Positions 8,371 through 14,318 of a stretch of 14,318 nucleotides of DNA are shown in pieces. The notes beneath the pieces were generated by a model. That model worked only from the letters and a program-made list of their open reading frames with translations, had not been told where the DNA came from and did not search any database. Position 1 is the stretch's first letter. Every line of letters begins with the position of its first letter. This DNA comes from an uncultured Oscillospiraceae bacterium (GTDB lineage Bacteria; Bacillota; Clostridia; Oscillospirales; Oscillospiraceae), in the NCBI GenBank assembly GCA_934636045.1, contig CAKTZP010000044.1, positions 1 to 14,318 on the forward strand, written 5' to 3'. The position numbers were made by a program, and so were the translations under genes.

Positions 8371-8673
8371 ATGATCGCAAACACGAATGCCCTCGGCATG
8401 ATCGAGACCCGCGGCCTGGTGGCCGCCATTGAAGCAGCAGACGCCATGGTCAAGTCGGCCAACGTCCAGCTCGTCGGCAAGGAGCAGGTCGGCGGCGGCC
8501 TCGTCACCGTCATGGTGCGCGGCGACGTCGGCGCGGTAAAATCCGCCACGGACGCGGGCGCAGCCGCCGCAGAAAAGGTCGGCGAGCTGATCTCTGTCCA
8601 CGTCATCCCCCGCCCCCACACGGAGGTAGACGCCATCTTGCCCAAAGGCGGCAGTCCCGTTAGCGAGGGCTGA
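8371..8673 (+). CDS. eutM: microcompartment hexameric shell protein EutM (BMC-H)
   Basis: A 100-residue single BMC domain that assembles into hexamers and tiles the shell facets. [21 protein letters not shown] is at residues 6-26, [17 protein letters not shown] at 37-53 with the Gly-rich pore loop at 41-43, and [10 protein letters not shown] at 74-83. It closely resembles EutM/PduA apart from five extra N-terminal residues. The start is ATG 8371, with CGGAGGA upstream and only 4 bp after the eutE stop. The stop overlaps eutT by one base. It is the only BMC-H gene in the window, so it would be the main facet protein unless others are encoded elsewhere. Confidence 0.95.
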   Translation: MIANTNALGMIETRGLVAAIEAADAMVKSANVQLVGKEQVGGGLVTVMVRGDVGAVKSATDAGAAAAEKVGELISVHVIPRPHTEVDAILPKGGSPVSEG

Positions 8674-9365
8674 TGCTCTACACGCTGGAAAACGTACGCG
8701 CGGGGCTGCGGGTGCTGGACGGCAAGCGGGTGTTCTACCTTGCCAAGGGCGACCGCCTCAGCCCCGCCGCCCGGGACTGGCTGCAGGCGGAGAACGTCCG
8801 CATCGCCGCCCCGGAGGAGGCCAAAACGACCTACACGACCGTGCTCGGCGGCAGCTTTTCGGAAAAGCCGGAGGAGCTGACGCACTTGCAGGGCAACGTC
8901 CTCGTGCCGAAGACCCATCCGCGCATTGCCTTTCGCGGCAGCATCGACACGCTGGAGGCGGAGATTCTGCTGGCGCAGGAGGCCGCGGTGGGGCATGAGA
9001 CGCTGGTCGGGCATTTGCAGGAGCTGCTGGACTTCGTCCGCTCGCTCATCCGCGCCGACGTGCTGGGCGAGCCGGTGCGGGAGGTGCGGCTGTGCGGGCT
9101 GACGGCGCAGGAGCTGCGCGAGCACAGCCATTTCCCGCAAAAATACTACGATCAGCCGCATTTCATGCCGTCGTACACGGACGGCGCGGCCATGCTGCGG
9201 CTCAACCGGCTGCGCACCGCCGTGCGGCAGGCGGAGCTTTCCTGCTGCCGCGCCTTCTCCGACCCCGACGGCCGCCTCACCCGCCCCGACCTCGTCACCG
9301 CCCTCAACCGCCTCTCCAGCCTCTGCTGGATCCTCATGATCCAACTCAAAGCCGGGAAAATCTAA
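8673..9365 (+). CDS. eutT: ethanolamine-type cobalamin adenosyltransferase EutT
   Basis: A 230-residue enzyme predicted to transfer the adenosyl group of ATP to reduced cobalamin, supplying the EutBC cofactor. Recognisable stretches are LSPAARDWL (residues 29-37), ELTHLQGNVLVPKTHPRIAF (68-87) with RGSIDTL following, and SHFPQKYYDQPHFMPSYTDG (152-171), then LRLNRLRTAVRQAEL. The His/CCxxC metal motif of Salmonella EutT, which lies between the first two of these, is absent: there is no cysteine before Cys141. EutT proteins of other Firmicutes such as Listeria are also described as lacking it. The start ATG 8673 overlaps the eutM stop (TGATG) with GAGGG just upstream. The last 100 bases turn very C-rich, and a repeat begins five bases after the stop. 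Confidence 0.9.
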   Translation: MLYTLENVRAGLRVLDGKRVFYLAKGDRLSPAARDWLQAENVRIAAPEEAKTTYTTVLGGSFSEKPEELTHLQGNVLVPKTHPRIAFRGSIDTLEAEILLAQEAAVGHETLVGHLQELLDFVRSLIRADVLGEPVREVRLCGLTAQELREHSHFPQKYYDQPHFMPSYTDGAAMLRLNRLRTAVRQAELSCCRAFSDPDGRLTRPDLVTALNRLSSLCWILMIQLKAGKI

Positions 9366-9748
9366 AAAATTTGCGCCGACTTCCGTCCCACGCCGTAGGG
9401 GCCGATGCCCATAGCGCAGCCGTTGGCGGCTTTGCCGCCTTACGGATGCGGCATACCCCTTGCGGGTGCATCGGCCCGCTGCTGGCAGCTTCGATTTTGC
9501 TGCAAACAGTATCGAAACGCGCGCTGCGGCGCGGGGGCGGGACGTCCAGGGGCCGTCCCCTACAGTCCAAAGTCGGAAGTGCGCACCACTGTAGGGGGCG
9601 GCGTCCTCGACGCCCCGGTGCAGGCAGTTTCGGTTCTGCGTCCGGACTTCGCGCCCTACGCGAAATTTCGGATCGGGTGCAAAAACAACCCCTTCTACGT
9701 AGGGCGGGGCACAGATCGGTACACATCACACTGCAAGGAGGAAACGTT
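9366..9748 (+). repeat. mosaic repeat block between eutT and eutD, no gene
   Basis: The 383 bp carry no credible gene. In order I see: a 33-bp head (9370-9402) matching the bases just after eutH at 29 of 33 positions; a ggccgatg/catcggcc inverted pair enclosing an inner stretch (about 9401-9475); an inverted copy of the dispersed repeat (9476-9531, core 9489-9505); and further GTAGGG/CCCTAC-ended inverted segments (9535-9620). Another gtagggcggggc word lies near 9700. No T-tailed terminator or good promoter is visible. The eutD ribosome binding site AAGGAGG closes the block at 9736-9742. Confidence 0.75.
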
Positions 9749-10357
9749 ATGGAAGCATTGCATGTCGCGGAGGCGATCGTGCGGCGGCTGTTTGTGGAAC
9801 TGGAGGCCTCCGGGCGGCATGTGCATCTGACGAAGGAGGCGGCGCAGGCGCTCTTCGGCCACGGGCTGACGCCGGAGCGGCCGCTTTCGCAGCCGGGGCA
9901 GTTCGTCGCCAAGGAGCGCGTCAGCCTCGTCACGCCGAAGGGGCGCTTTGACCGCGTGGCCGTGCTCGGCCCGGAGCGGAAGGACTGTCAGGTCGAGCTC
10001 TCGAAGACCGACTGCGTCGCGCTCGGGCTGGCCGCGCCGGTGCGCCTGAGCGGCGACATCGGCGGCACGCCCGGCATTGTGATCGCAAACGGCGACCGCG
10101 TCGTCACGCTGCAAAGCGGCGTCATCGTCGCCCAGCGGCACGTGCACATGACGCCGGAGGACGCGGCGCGCTACGGTCTGAAAAACGGCGACACGGTGCG
10201 CCTGCGCACGCTGACCGGCCGGCCGCTGGTGTTCGAGCAGGTCGCCGTGCGCGTCAGCCCGGAGTTTTGCACCTTTGCGCATCTGGATTTCGACGAGGCT
10301 AACGCCTGCGGCTTCCGCAAGGGCGATTTGGGGAGGCTGCTATGCAGGAGGAGCTGA
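9749..10357 (+). CDS. eutD: phosphate acyltransferase, PduL type (EutD role)
   Basis: A 202-residue PduL-family enzyme, unrelated to classical Pta, that converts acetyl-CoA and phosphate to acetyl phosphate and frees CoA inside the shell. The two metal-binding His motifs are present: GRHVHLT (residues 22-28) and QRHVHMTPEDA (129-139). PLSQPGQFVAKERV (45-58), QVELSKTD (81-88), SGDIGGTPGI (101-110) and FAHLDFDEANA (176-186) are also family hallmarks. The N-terminal MEALHVAEAIVRRLFVEL is a short amphipathic helix that may target it to the lumen. ATG 9749 has AAGGAGG six bases upstream; the longer open frame 5' of it is repeat sequence. In Firmicutes eut clusters this gene is usually named eutD. 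It overlaps the next gene by 16 bp. Confidence 0.9.
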   Translation: MEALHVAEAIVRRLFVELEASGRHVHLTKEAAQALFGHGLTPERPLSQPGQFVAKERVSLVTPKGRFDRVAVLGPERKDCQVELSKTDCVALGLAAPVRLSGDIGGTPGIVIANGDRVVTLQSGVIVAQRHVHMTPEDAARYGLKNGDTVRLRTLTGRPLVFEQVAVRVSPEFCTFAHLDFDEANACGFRKGDLGRLLCRRS

Positions 10358-10836
10358 TCGCGCAGGTGCTGCGCGAGGTGGAGCGGCAGCTGCACGACCG
10401 TCTGCCCAAGGCCGCGCCGCCCGAACAAGACCCGCGCCCGACGGCGCTGCTGCTTGGCCGCGCGCCGGAGCGCGACCTCGGCTGGCGCTATGTCAGCGAG
10501 AATTACGGCGCAGTCATCATCGGCTCGCTGAGCGCGCATGCGCTGCTGCATTTTCCGGACAAGGCCAGTCTGGAGGCACTGCTGGCGGGCAAGCCCGTCT
10601 ACCTCTGGGAAAACGGGCTGGACTACCGCCGCTACGCCCACAGCGCCAACCGCGCGCTCTGGAGCCGCCTGCTCGCCGCCGAGCGGCAGCTTCGGCAGTG
10701 GGGCGTGCAGTCGCTGCGCGAGGGCGGCGGACATCTCATCACGGCGCAGGAGGCGCGCAGGCTGCTGCGCGACGGCCGACCCGTCTGCGGCCGTCTGACG
10801 CCCTTGGCGCGCGACATTCTGGAGGGAAAGCAATGA
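10342..10836 (+). CDS. uncharacterised ethanolamine-cluster protein (TIGR02536-like; distantly PduM-like)
   Basis: A 164-residue soluble protein of unknown function at a position where Firmicutes eut clusters often carry a conserved hypothetical (the family I recall as TIGR02536, sometimes called eutX). The N-terminus MQEELIAQVLREVERQLHDRL is an amphipathic helix followed by a Pro-rich linker (22-34), the layout of an encapsulation peptide. An alpha/beta core follows, with TALLLGR (34-40), YGAVIIGSLSAHALLH (55-70) and GKPVYLWENGLDYRRY (83-98). HLITAQEARRLL (131-142) and RLTPLARDIL (151-160) are near the end. The order (helix, linker, small core, 'PVYLWENGL', 'HLITAQEA') resembles PduM of propanediol microcompartments, which is similar in size and was shown to matter for compartment structure; the homology is my inference. 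ATG 10342 follows GGGGAGG and lies inside eutD. Its stop overlaps eutN by 4 bp. Confidence 0.85.
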   Translation: MQEELIAQVLREVERQLHDRLPKAAPPEQDPRPTALLLGRAPERDLGWRYVSENYGAVIIGSLSAHALLHFPDKASLEALLAGKPVYLWENGLDYRRYAHSANRALWSRLLAAERQLRQWGVQSLREGGGHLITAQEARRLLRDGRPVCGRLTPLARDILEGKQ

Positions 10837-11084
10837 AAATCGGAACGGTCGTCGGCGCCGTCTGGGCAACGAAAAAATGCCCCGCGCTGGCGGGACAGAT
10901 TTTTTTGCGCGTGACAACGGAGAGCGGCGAGCTGATTGCCGCCGACCGGGTCGGCGCGGGCGTGGGCGAGCGCGTGATCTTGGTCAGCGGCGGCGCGGCG
11001 CGCTTGGAGCGGCGGGACGTGCCGGTGGACGCGGCCATCGTCGCGATTTTGGATGAAACGGAGGCGCGGCATGAGCGTCGATAA
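10833..11084 (+). CDS. eutN: microcompartment vertex protein EutN (BMC-P)
   Basis: An 83-residue member of the EutN/CcmL family, whose pentamers cap the vertices of the icosahedral shell. The N-terminal MKIGTVVGAVWATKK and the run GQIFLRVTTESGELIAADRV (residues 21-40), then GAGVGERVILVSGGAAR and VDAAIVAILDE (65-75), follow the family beta-barrel pattern. It is slightly shorter than enterobacterial EutN (about 95). The start ATG 10833 overlaps the previous stop (ATGA) with GGAGGG seven bases upstream. The last 14 bp overlap eutH. Confidence 0.93.
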   Translation: MKIGTVVGAVWATKKCPALAGQIFLRVTTESGELIAADRVGAGVGERVILVSGGAARLERRDVPVDAAIVAILDETEARHERR

Positions 11085-12162
11085 AATCATTTTATGGGTC
11101 ATGGCGGCCTTTGCGCTGCTCGGCGCGGCCGACCGCATTTTCGGCAGCCGCCTCGGCCTCGGCAAGCAGTTTGAGGAGGGGATCGTCGCCATCGGCGCGC
11201 TTTCGCTGTCGATGCTGGGCATTCTGACGCTCGCGCCGGTGCTGGCGCGGCTGCTCAAGCCGGTGCTCGTGCCGATCTATGGCTTTCTCGGCGCAGACCC
11301 GGCGATGTTTGCCGGGTCGGTGCTGGCCAACGACATGGGCGGCGCGCCGCTGGCCATGGAGCTGGCGCAGTCGCGCGAGGCCGGGCAGTTCGGCGGGCTC
11401 ATCGTCGGCGCGATGCTCGGCGCGACGATCGTCTTCACCATTCCCGTCGCCCTCGGCATCCTTCACGCAGAGGATCGCCCCGCGCTGGCCAAGGGCGTGC
11501 TCGCCGGGGTCATCACGATCCCCTTCGGCGCATTTCTCGGCGGGCTGACGGCGGGCTTCCCGGTCGGAATGCTCGTGCGCAATCTCGTGCCCATCGTCCT
11601 GTTCGCGCTGCTCATCGCGCTGGGGCTTTGGCAGCTTGAAGGCGCCATGGTCAAGGGCTTTTTGTGGTTCGGCCGCTTTGTCGTGGCGGTCATCACCGTC
11701 GGCCTCGCGGCGGCGGTCTTCACGGAGCTGACGGGCGTCGTCCTCATTCCGGGCATGGCGCCGCTTTCCGAGGGCGTGGAGGTCGTGGCGGGCATCGGCT
11801 TCGTGCTGGCGGGAGCGTTTCCGCTGGTATTTGTGCTGACAAAGCTCCTGAAAAAGCCGCTGCGCGGGCTTGGGCGGCTGCTGGGCATGAACGAGGTCGC
11901 CGCGGCAGGACTGCTGGCCAGCCTCGCCAACTCTATCCCGATGTTCGGGATGATGCAGGACATGGACGAGCGGGGTAAGGTGCTCAACGTCGCCTTTGCC
12001 GTCTCGGCCGCGTTCGTCTTCGGCGACCACCTCGGCTTCACGGCAGGCTTTGACCCCAGCATGCTCGTCCCCGTCATCGTCGCCAAACTCTCCGGCGGCC
12101 TCTTCGCCCTCCTCGCCGCCCTCTTCCTCACCCGCCCGCAGAAGCAAAAACTAGGAAGATAA
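11071..12162 (+). CDS. eutH: ethanolamine permease EutH
   Basis: A 363-residue, very hydrophobic multi-spanning membrane protein, predicted to bring ethanolamine across the cytoplasmic membrane, mainly needed when little diffuses in. Family signatures include VAIGALSLSMLGILTLAPVL (residues 39-58), SVLANDMGGAPLAMELAQ, GALLG-type glycine-rich helices, LANSIPMFGMMQDMDERGKV and FGDHLGFTAGFDP. I estimate ten or more hydrophobic segments. ATG 11071 is chosen because GGAGG lies eight bases upstream within eutN; an in-frame ATG at 11053 has no such site. It is the last gene of the cluster. Its final 100 bases turn C-rich and G-poor, and a repeat starts three bases after the stop. Confidence 0.93.
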   Translation: MSVDKIILWVMAAFALLGAADRIFGSRLGLGKQFEEGIVAIGALSLSMLGILTLAPVLARLLKPVLVPIYGFLGADPAMFAGSVLANDMGGAPLAMELAQSREAGQFGGLIVGAMLGATIVFTIPVALGILHAEDRPALAKGVLAGVITIPFGAFLGGLTAGFPVGMLVRNLVPIVLFALLIALGLWQLEGAMVKGFLWFGRFVVAVITVGLAAAVFTELTGVVLIPGMAPLSEGVEVVAGIGFVLAGAFPLVFVLTKLLKKPLRGLGRLLGMNEVAAAGLLASLANSIPMFGMMQDMDERGKVLNVAFAVSAAFVFGDHLGFTAGFDPSMLVPVIVAKLSGGLFALLAALFLTRPQKQKLGR

Positions 12163-12164
12163 AT

Positions 12165-12300
12165 TTTGCGCCAGCTTCCGTTCCCCGCCGTAGGGGCGCT
12201 CATCGAGCGCCCGCACCCCGCGCCGCAGCGCGCGTATCGACATGCCTTGCAGCAAAATCAAAGTGCCAGCAGCGGCGGGGTGAGGGCACCCCGCCCTACG
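12165..12300 (+). repeat. mosaic repeat element after eutH
   Basis: It starts three bases after the eutH stop with a 33-bp head (12165-12197) that matches the bases after eutT at 29 of 33 positions. Next come a gggcgctc/gagcgccc hairpin (about 12194-12213), a direct copy of the dispersed repeat (12228-12275, core 12247-12263) and a ggggtg/caccccg hairpin ending in ccctacg at 12300. The cgtaggg start (12189) and ccctacg end are inverted, as in a non-coding mobile element. Confidence 0.8.
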
Positions 12301-12317
12301 CAGTGGGGCTCCGTACC

Positions 12318-12436
12318 TGTCATTGCGAGGAGCGAAGCGACGTGGCAATCCGTTCTCTTTTGGCAGTGGCAATCAGAGAAGGTTGGGAAAGGGGCTACGG
12401 ATTGCCACGTCGGGCTTTGCCCTCCTCGCAATGACA
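12318..12436. repeat. long imperfect inverted repeat (MITE-like)
   Basis: The left arm (12318-12353, starting tgtcattgcgaggag) and right arm (12397-12436, ending cctcctcgcaatgaca) are reverse complements. They differ only by a short internal insertion in the right arm. The 43 bp between the arms are not repeated. Elements starting with gtcattgcgagga are familiar to me as dispersed palindromic repeats in many bacterial genomes. There is no transposase. Confidence 0.85.
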
Positions 12437-12451
12437 AATTCGGTAGTGCCA

Positions 12452-12529
12452 GCGGCGGGTTCGGGTGAGCCCGCCCTACGAACGGCTTTTGCCGCTGCCG
12501 GCGGCGGGTTCGGGTGAGCCCGCCCTACG
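12452..12529 (+). repeat. direct pair of 29-bp hairpin repeats
   Basis: Bases 12452-12480 and 12501-12529 are identical (gcggcgggttcgggtgagcc, then cgccctacg). Each can fold through cggg/cccg arms, and each ends in ccctacg like the element upstream. Confidence 0.9.
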
Positions 12530-12535
12530 GATTGT

Positions 12536-12571
12536 ACATAAAATGACCCGGCTGGAGCTTCCAGCCGGGTC
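12536..12571 (-). terminator. intrinsic terminator of proS
   Basis: A perfect 12-bp stem, gacccggctgga/tccagccgggtc (12545-12556 and 12560-12571), has a 3-nt loop. On the minus strand it is followed by ATTTTATGT. It lies 35 bp beyond the proS stop. On the plus strand the bases that follow contain no real T-tract, so it serves eutH poorly. Confidence 0.85.
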
Positions 12572-12606
12572 AAGGTTTGACAGAATAAAATGTCGATGAA
12601 ATTCAA

Positions 12607-14043
12607 TTAGTACGCGACGCCCCAGTAGATCATTTTCTTGGCGGGGCGGCCGCAGATGGGACAGACATCGTCAAGCTGCTCCTGCACAAAGGGCATGCAG
12701 CGGCTGGACATGCCGGCGACCTCCTTCATCTTCAGCTCACACGCCTCATCCTCGCACCACATGGTCTTGATGAAGCCGCCCTTCTCCTCCTGCAGCTGCT
12801 TTGCCTCCTCGAGCGAATGCGCCGCATACGTGTGCTCGTCGAGGTTCTTCTTGGCGCGCGCATACAGGCCGTCGTGCACCTGCTGCAAAAGCTCCGCCGC
12901 CATGGTCTCGGCATCGGTCAGGGGGACGAAGGTCTTTTCGCGGTTGTCGCGGCGCACCATGCAGCACTGCCCCTGCTCGATGTCCTTCGGGCCGAGCTCA
13001 ACGCGCAGCGGAACGCCCTTCATCTCATACTGCGCACACTTCCAGCCGAGGCTGTTGTCCGAGGTATCGAGCTTGGCGCGGAAGCCTGCGGCAGTCAGGC
13101 GGTCGCACAGCGCGCTCGCCGCCTCGACAACGCCCTCCTTGTGCTGCGCCACGGGGACGACAATGATCTGGATGGGCGCGATCTTCGGGGGCAGGACGAG
13201 GCCGTTGTTGTCGCCGTGGGTCATGATGATGCCGCCGATGAGACGGGTGGAAACGCCCCACGAGGTCTGGAACGGGTGGATGCGCTGGTTTTCCTTATTG
13301 GTAAAGGTGATATCGAACGCCTTGGCAAAGCCGTCGCCGAAGAAGTGGGACGTGCCGGCCTGCAGCGCCTTGCGGTCGTGCATCATGCACTCGATGGTGT
13401 AGGTCGCCTCGGCGCCGTTGAATTTTTCCTTTTCGGTCTTCTGGCCGCGGGTAACGGGCATGGCAAGCACGTTTTCGCAGAAGTCGGCGTAGACGTTGAG
13501 CATGCGCTCGGTCTCCTCTCTGGCCTCCTGCGCGGTGGCGTGCATGGTGTGACCCTCCTGCCAGAGGAACTCACGATGGCGCAGGAACGGGCGGCTGGTC
13601 TTTTCCCAGCGCAGCACGCTGCACCACTGGTTGTACATCTTCGGCAGGTCGCGGTGCGACTGGATGACGTTGCGGAAATGCTCGCAGAACAGCGTTTCCG
13701 AGGTCGGACGGATGCAGTAGCGTTCCTCTAGCTTTTCGCTGCCGCCCATCGTGACCCACGCGCACTCCGGCGCGAAGCCCTCGACGTGATCCTTTTCCTT
13801 TTGCAGCAGAGATTCGGGAATCAGCATCGGCATATAGACATTTTCCGCGCCGGTCTTTTTGAACTCCGCGTCCATGTACTTCTGAATATTTTCCCAAATG
13901 GCATAGCCATAGGGACGGTAAATGAACATACCCTTGATAGAGGAGTAGTCGATCAGCTCCGCCTTCGTACATACGTCGGTATACCACTGGGCGAAATCGA
14001 CCTCCATATCCGTGATCTGTTCAACCTTTTTTTCTTTTGCCAC
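12607..14043 (-). CDS. proS: prolyl-tRNA synthetase, archaeal/eukaryotic type (ProS type 3)
   Basis: A 478-residue class II aminoacyl-tRNA synthetase that charges tRNA-Pro with proline in the cytosol. It has no editing insertion domain. Motif 2 contains RPTSE (residues 112-116) and the following [20 protein letters not shown] (145-164); motif 3 is [16 protein letters not shown] (263-278). The anticodon domain follows from about 290. The C-terminal zinc-binding domain has Cys430, Cys435, Cys461 and Cys464 and ends in a tyrosine, both typical of type 3. Start choice: GTG at 14043 gives the family N-terminus (M)AKEKK...[12 protein letters not shown]; an in-frame GTG at 14052 would add three residues but has its AAAGG directly against the codon. 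It is a one-gene unit, convergent with the eut cluster. Its leader is about 40 nt, too short for a T-box. Confidence 0.96.
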   Translation of the reverse strand: MAKEKKVEQITDMEVDFAQWYTDVCTKAELIDYSSIKGMFIYRPYGYAIWENIQKYMDAEFKKTGAENVYMPMLIPESLLQKEKDHVEGFAPECAWVTMGGSEKLEERYCIRPTSETLFCEHFRNVIQSHRDLPKMYNQWCSVLRWEKTSRPFLRHREFLWQEGHTMHATAQEAREETERMLNVYADFCENVLAMPVTRGQKTEKEKFNGAEATYTIECMMHDRKALQAGTSHFFGDGFAKAFDITFTNKENQRIHPFQTSWGVSTRLIGGIIMTHGDNNGLVLPPKIAPIQIIVVPVAQHKEGVVEAASALCDRLTAAGFRAKLDTSDNSLGWKCAQYEMKGVPLRVELGPKDIEQGQCCMVRRDNREKTFVPLTDAETMAAELLQQVHDGLYARAKKNLDEHTYAAHSLEEAKQLQEEKGGFIKTMWCEDEACELKMKEVAGMSSRCMPFVQEQLDDVCPICGRPAKKMIYWGVAY

Positions 14044-14090
14044 GTTTTCCACCCTTTCTGTTTGCGGGGCACTTGTCCCGGATGATACTC

Positions 14091-14118
14091 ATTATAAGCA
14101 TTTTATCACGTCTGTCAA
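14091..14118 (-). promoter_or_regulatory. consensus sigma-A promoter of proS
   Basis: On the minus strand TTGACA (complement of 14113-14118) and TATAAT (complement of 14091-14096) are both perfect, separated by 16 nt. Transcription should start near 14084, some 40 bases before the GTG start. Confidence 0.9.
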
Positions 14119-14164
14119 GCCTTTGCCATAGGATGGGGAAGAGAATCGTCAAGGGGGGATTTTT

Positions 14165-14317
14165 TTGATTTCCGTTTTGATCACGCTCGACCCGATCGTC
14201 GCAGCGTTTTACCGTCACGTTGCCGAAACGGTCGGCCTGCCGCTGGAGACGGTGCTGGCCGACGCCCTGTTCAAGCTGGCCGGGGAGCTTTCGCTCGAGG
14301 CCGCCGCAAAGGAATAA
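14165..14317 (+). CDS. small conserved-looking protein of unknown function, 50 residues
   Basis: A TTG start at 14165 follows AAGGGGGG (14151-14158) at six bases and opens a 50-codon frame that ends in TAA one base before the window end. The product reads MISVLITLDPIVAAFYRHVA, then ETVGLPLETVLADALFKLAG, then ELSLEAAAKE. A short beta-strand (2-9) followed by two amphipathic helices recalls small ribbon-helix-helix DNA-binding proteins, but I cannot assign a family. Codon use is GC-rich like the neighbours. It is divergent from proS; no clear promoter is visible on the plus strand. A stop at 14129 rules out a longer start upstream. Confidence 0.6.
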   Translation: MISVLITLDPIVAAFYRHVAETVGLPLETVLADALFKLAGELSLEAAAKE

Positions 14318-14318
14318 G

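Noticed and set aside
9366..9748. Cobalamin (B12) riboswitch in front of eutD
   Set aside because: The gap is explained by known repeat modules and I could not find a B12-box-like stretch; eutD itself does not use cobalamin.
9092..9748. N-terminal extension of eutD (in-frame open sequence from 9092)
   Set aside because: It runs through eutT in another frame and then through repeats, and a strong AAGGAGG lies right before ATG 9749, where family similarity begins.
12163..12606. A mobile element with a coding part between eutH and proS
   Set aside because: Only short non-coding inverted and direct repeats are present; no transposase or integrase fragment in any frame.
14053..14090. T-box leader controlling proS
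   Set aside because: The leader after the consensus promoter is only about 40 nt, too short for a T-box, and no terminator hairpin is present.

Overview
The window is a GC-rich stretch of a Gram-positive anaerobe, most likely a gut clostridium of the Oscillospiraceae/Ruminococcaceae type. This is inferred from strong AGGAGG-type ribosome binding sites, a Firmicutes-style ethanolamine cluster, an archaeal/eukaryotic-type (type 3) prolyl-tRNA synthetase, and families of GC-rich intergenic repeats that I remember from such genomes. No search was run, so the taxonomy is an inference.

Layout. Bases 1-54 are a perfect palindrome acting as a bidirectional terminator. Next comes a minus-strand gene for a zinc-ribbon/CFI-box protein (46-960) with its own sigma-A-like promoter. 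The core is a plus-strand ethanolamine-utilisation microcompartment cluster from 1109 to 12162, in the order eutG, eutA, eutB, eutC, eutL, eutE, eutM, eutT, eutD (PduL type), an uncharacterised eut protein, eutN, eutH. A repeat-filled gap (12163-12606) follows, then minus-strand proS (12607-14043) with a hairpin terminator and a near-perfect promoter. A 50-residue plus-strand ORF (14165-14317) closes the window.

How the genes work together. EutH brings in ethanolamine. EutBC, an adenosylcobalamin-dependent lyase, splits it into acetaldehyde and ammonia. EutA reactivates the lyase and EutT makes its adenosylcobalamin cofactor. EutE turns acetaldehyde into acetyl-CoA, EutD makes acetyl phosphate and recycles CoA, and EutG reduces acetaldehyde to ethanol and recycles NAD+. 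EutM (hexamer), EutL (trimer) and EutN (pentamer) give one shell protein of each class. EutC, EutD and the uncharacterised protein carry N-terminal amphipathic helices, and EutE a C-terminal one, that look like encapsulation peptides.

Most eut genes overlap or nearly touch, so they should be translationally coupled. The exceptions are three gaps, after eutG, eutA and eutT, and all three carry members of one mosaic repeat family; a fourth member follows eutH. No eutV/eutW regulator, eutS, eutK, eutP or eutQ is present. I see no wholly new system. The points most worth a second look are the uncharacterised eut protein, the set of candidate encapsulation helices, and the repeats joined to C-rich gene ends.
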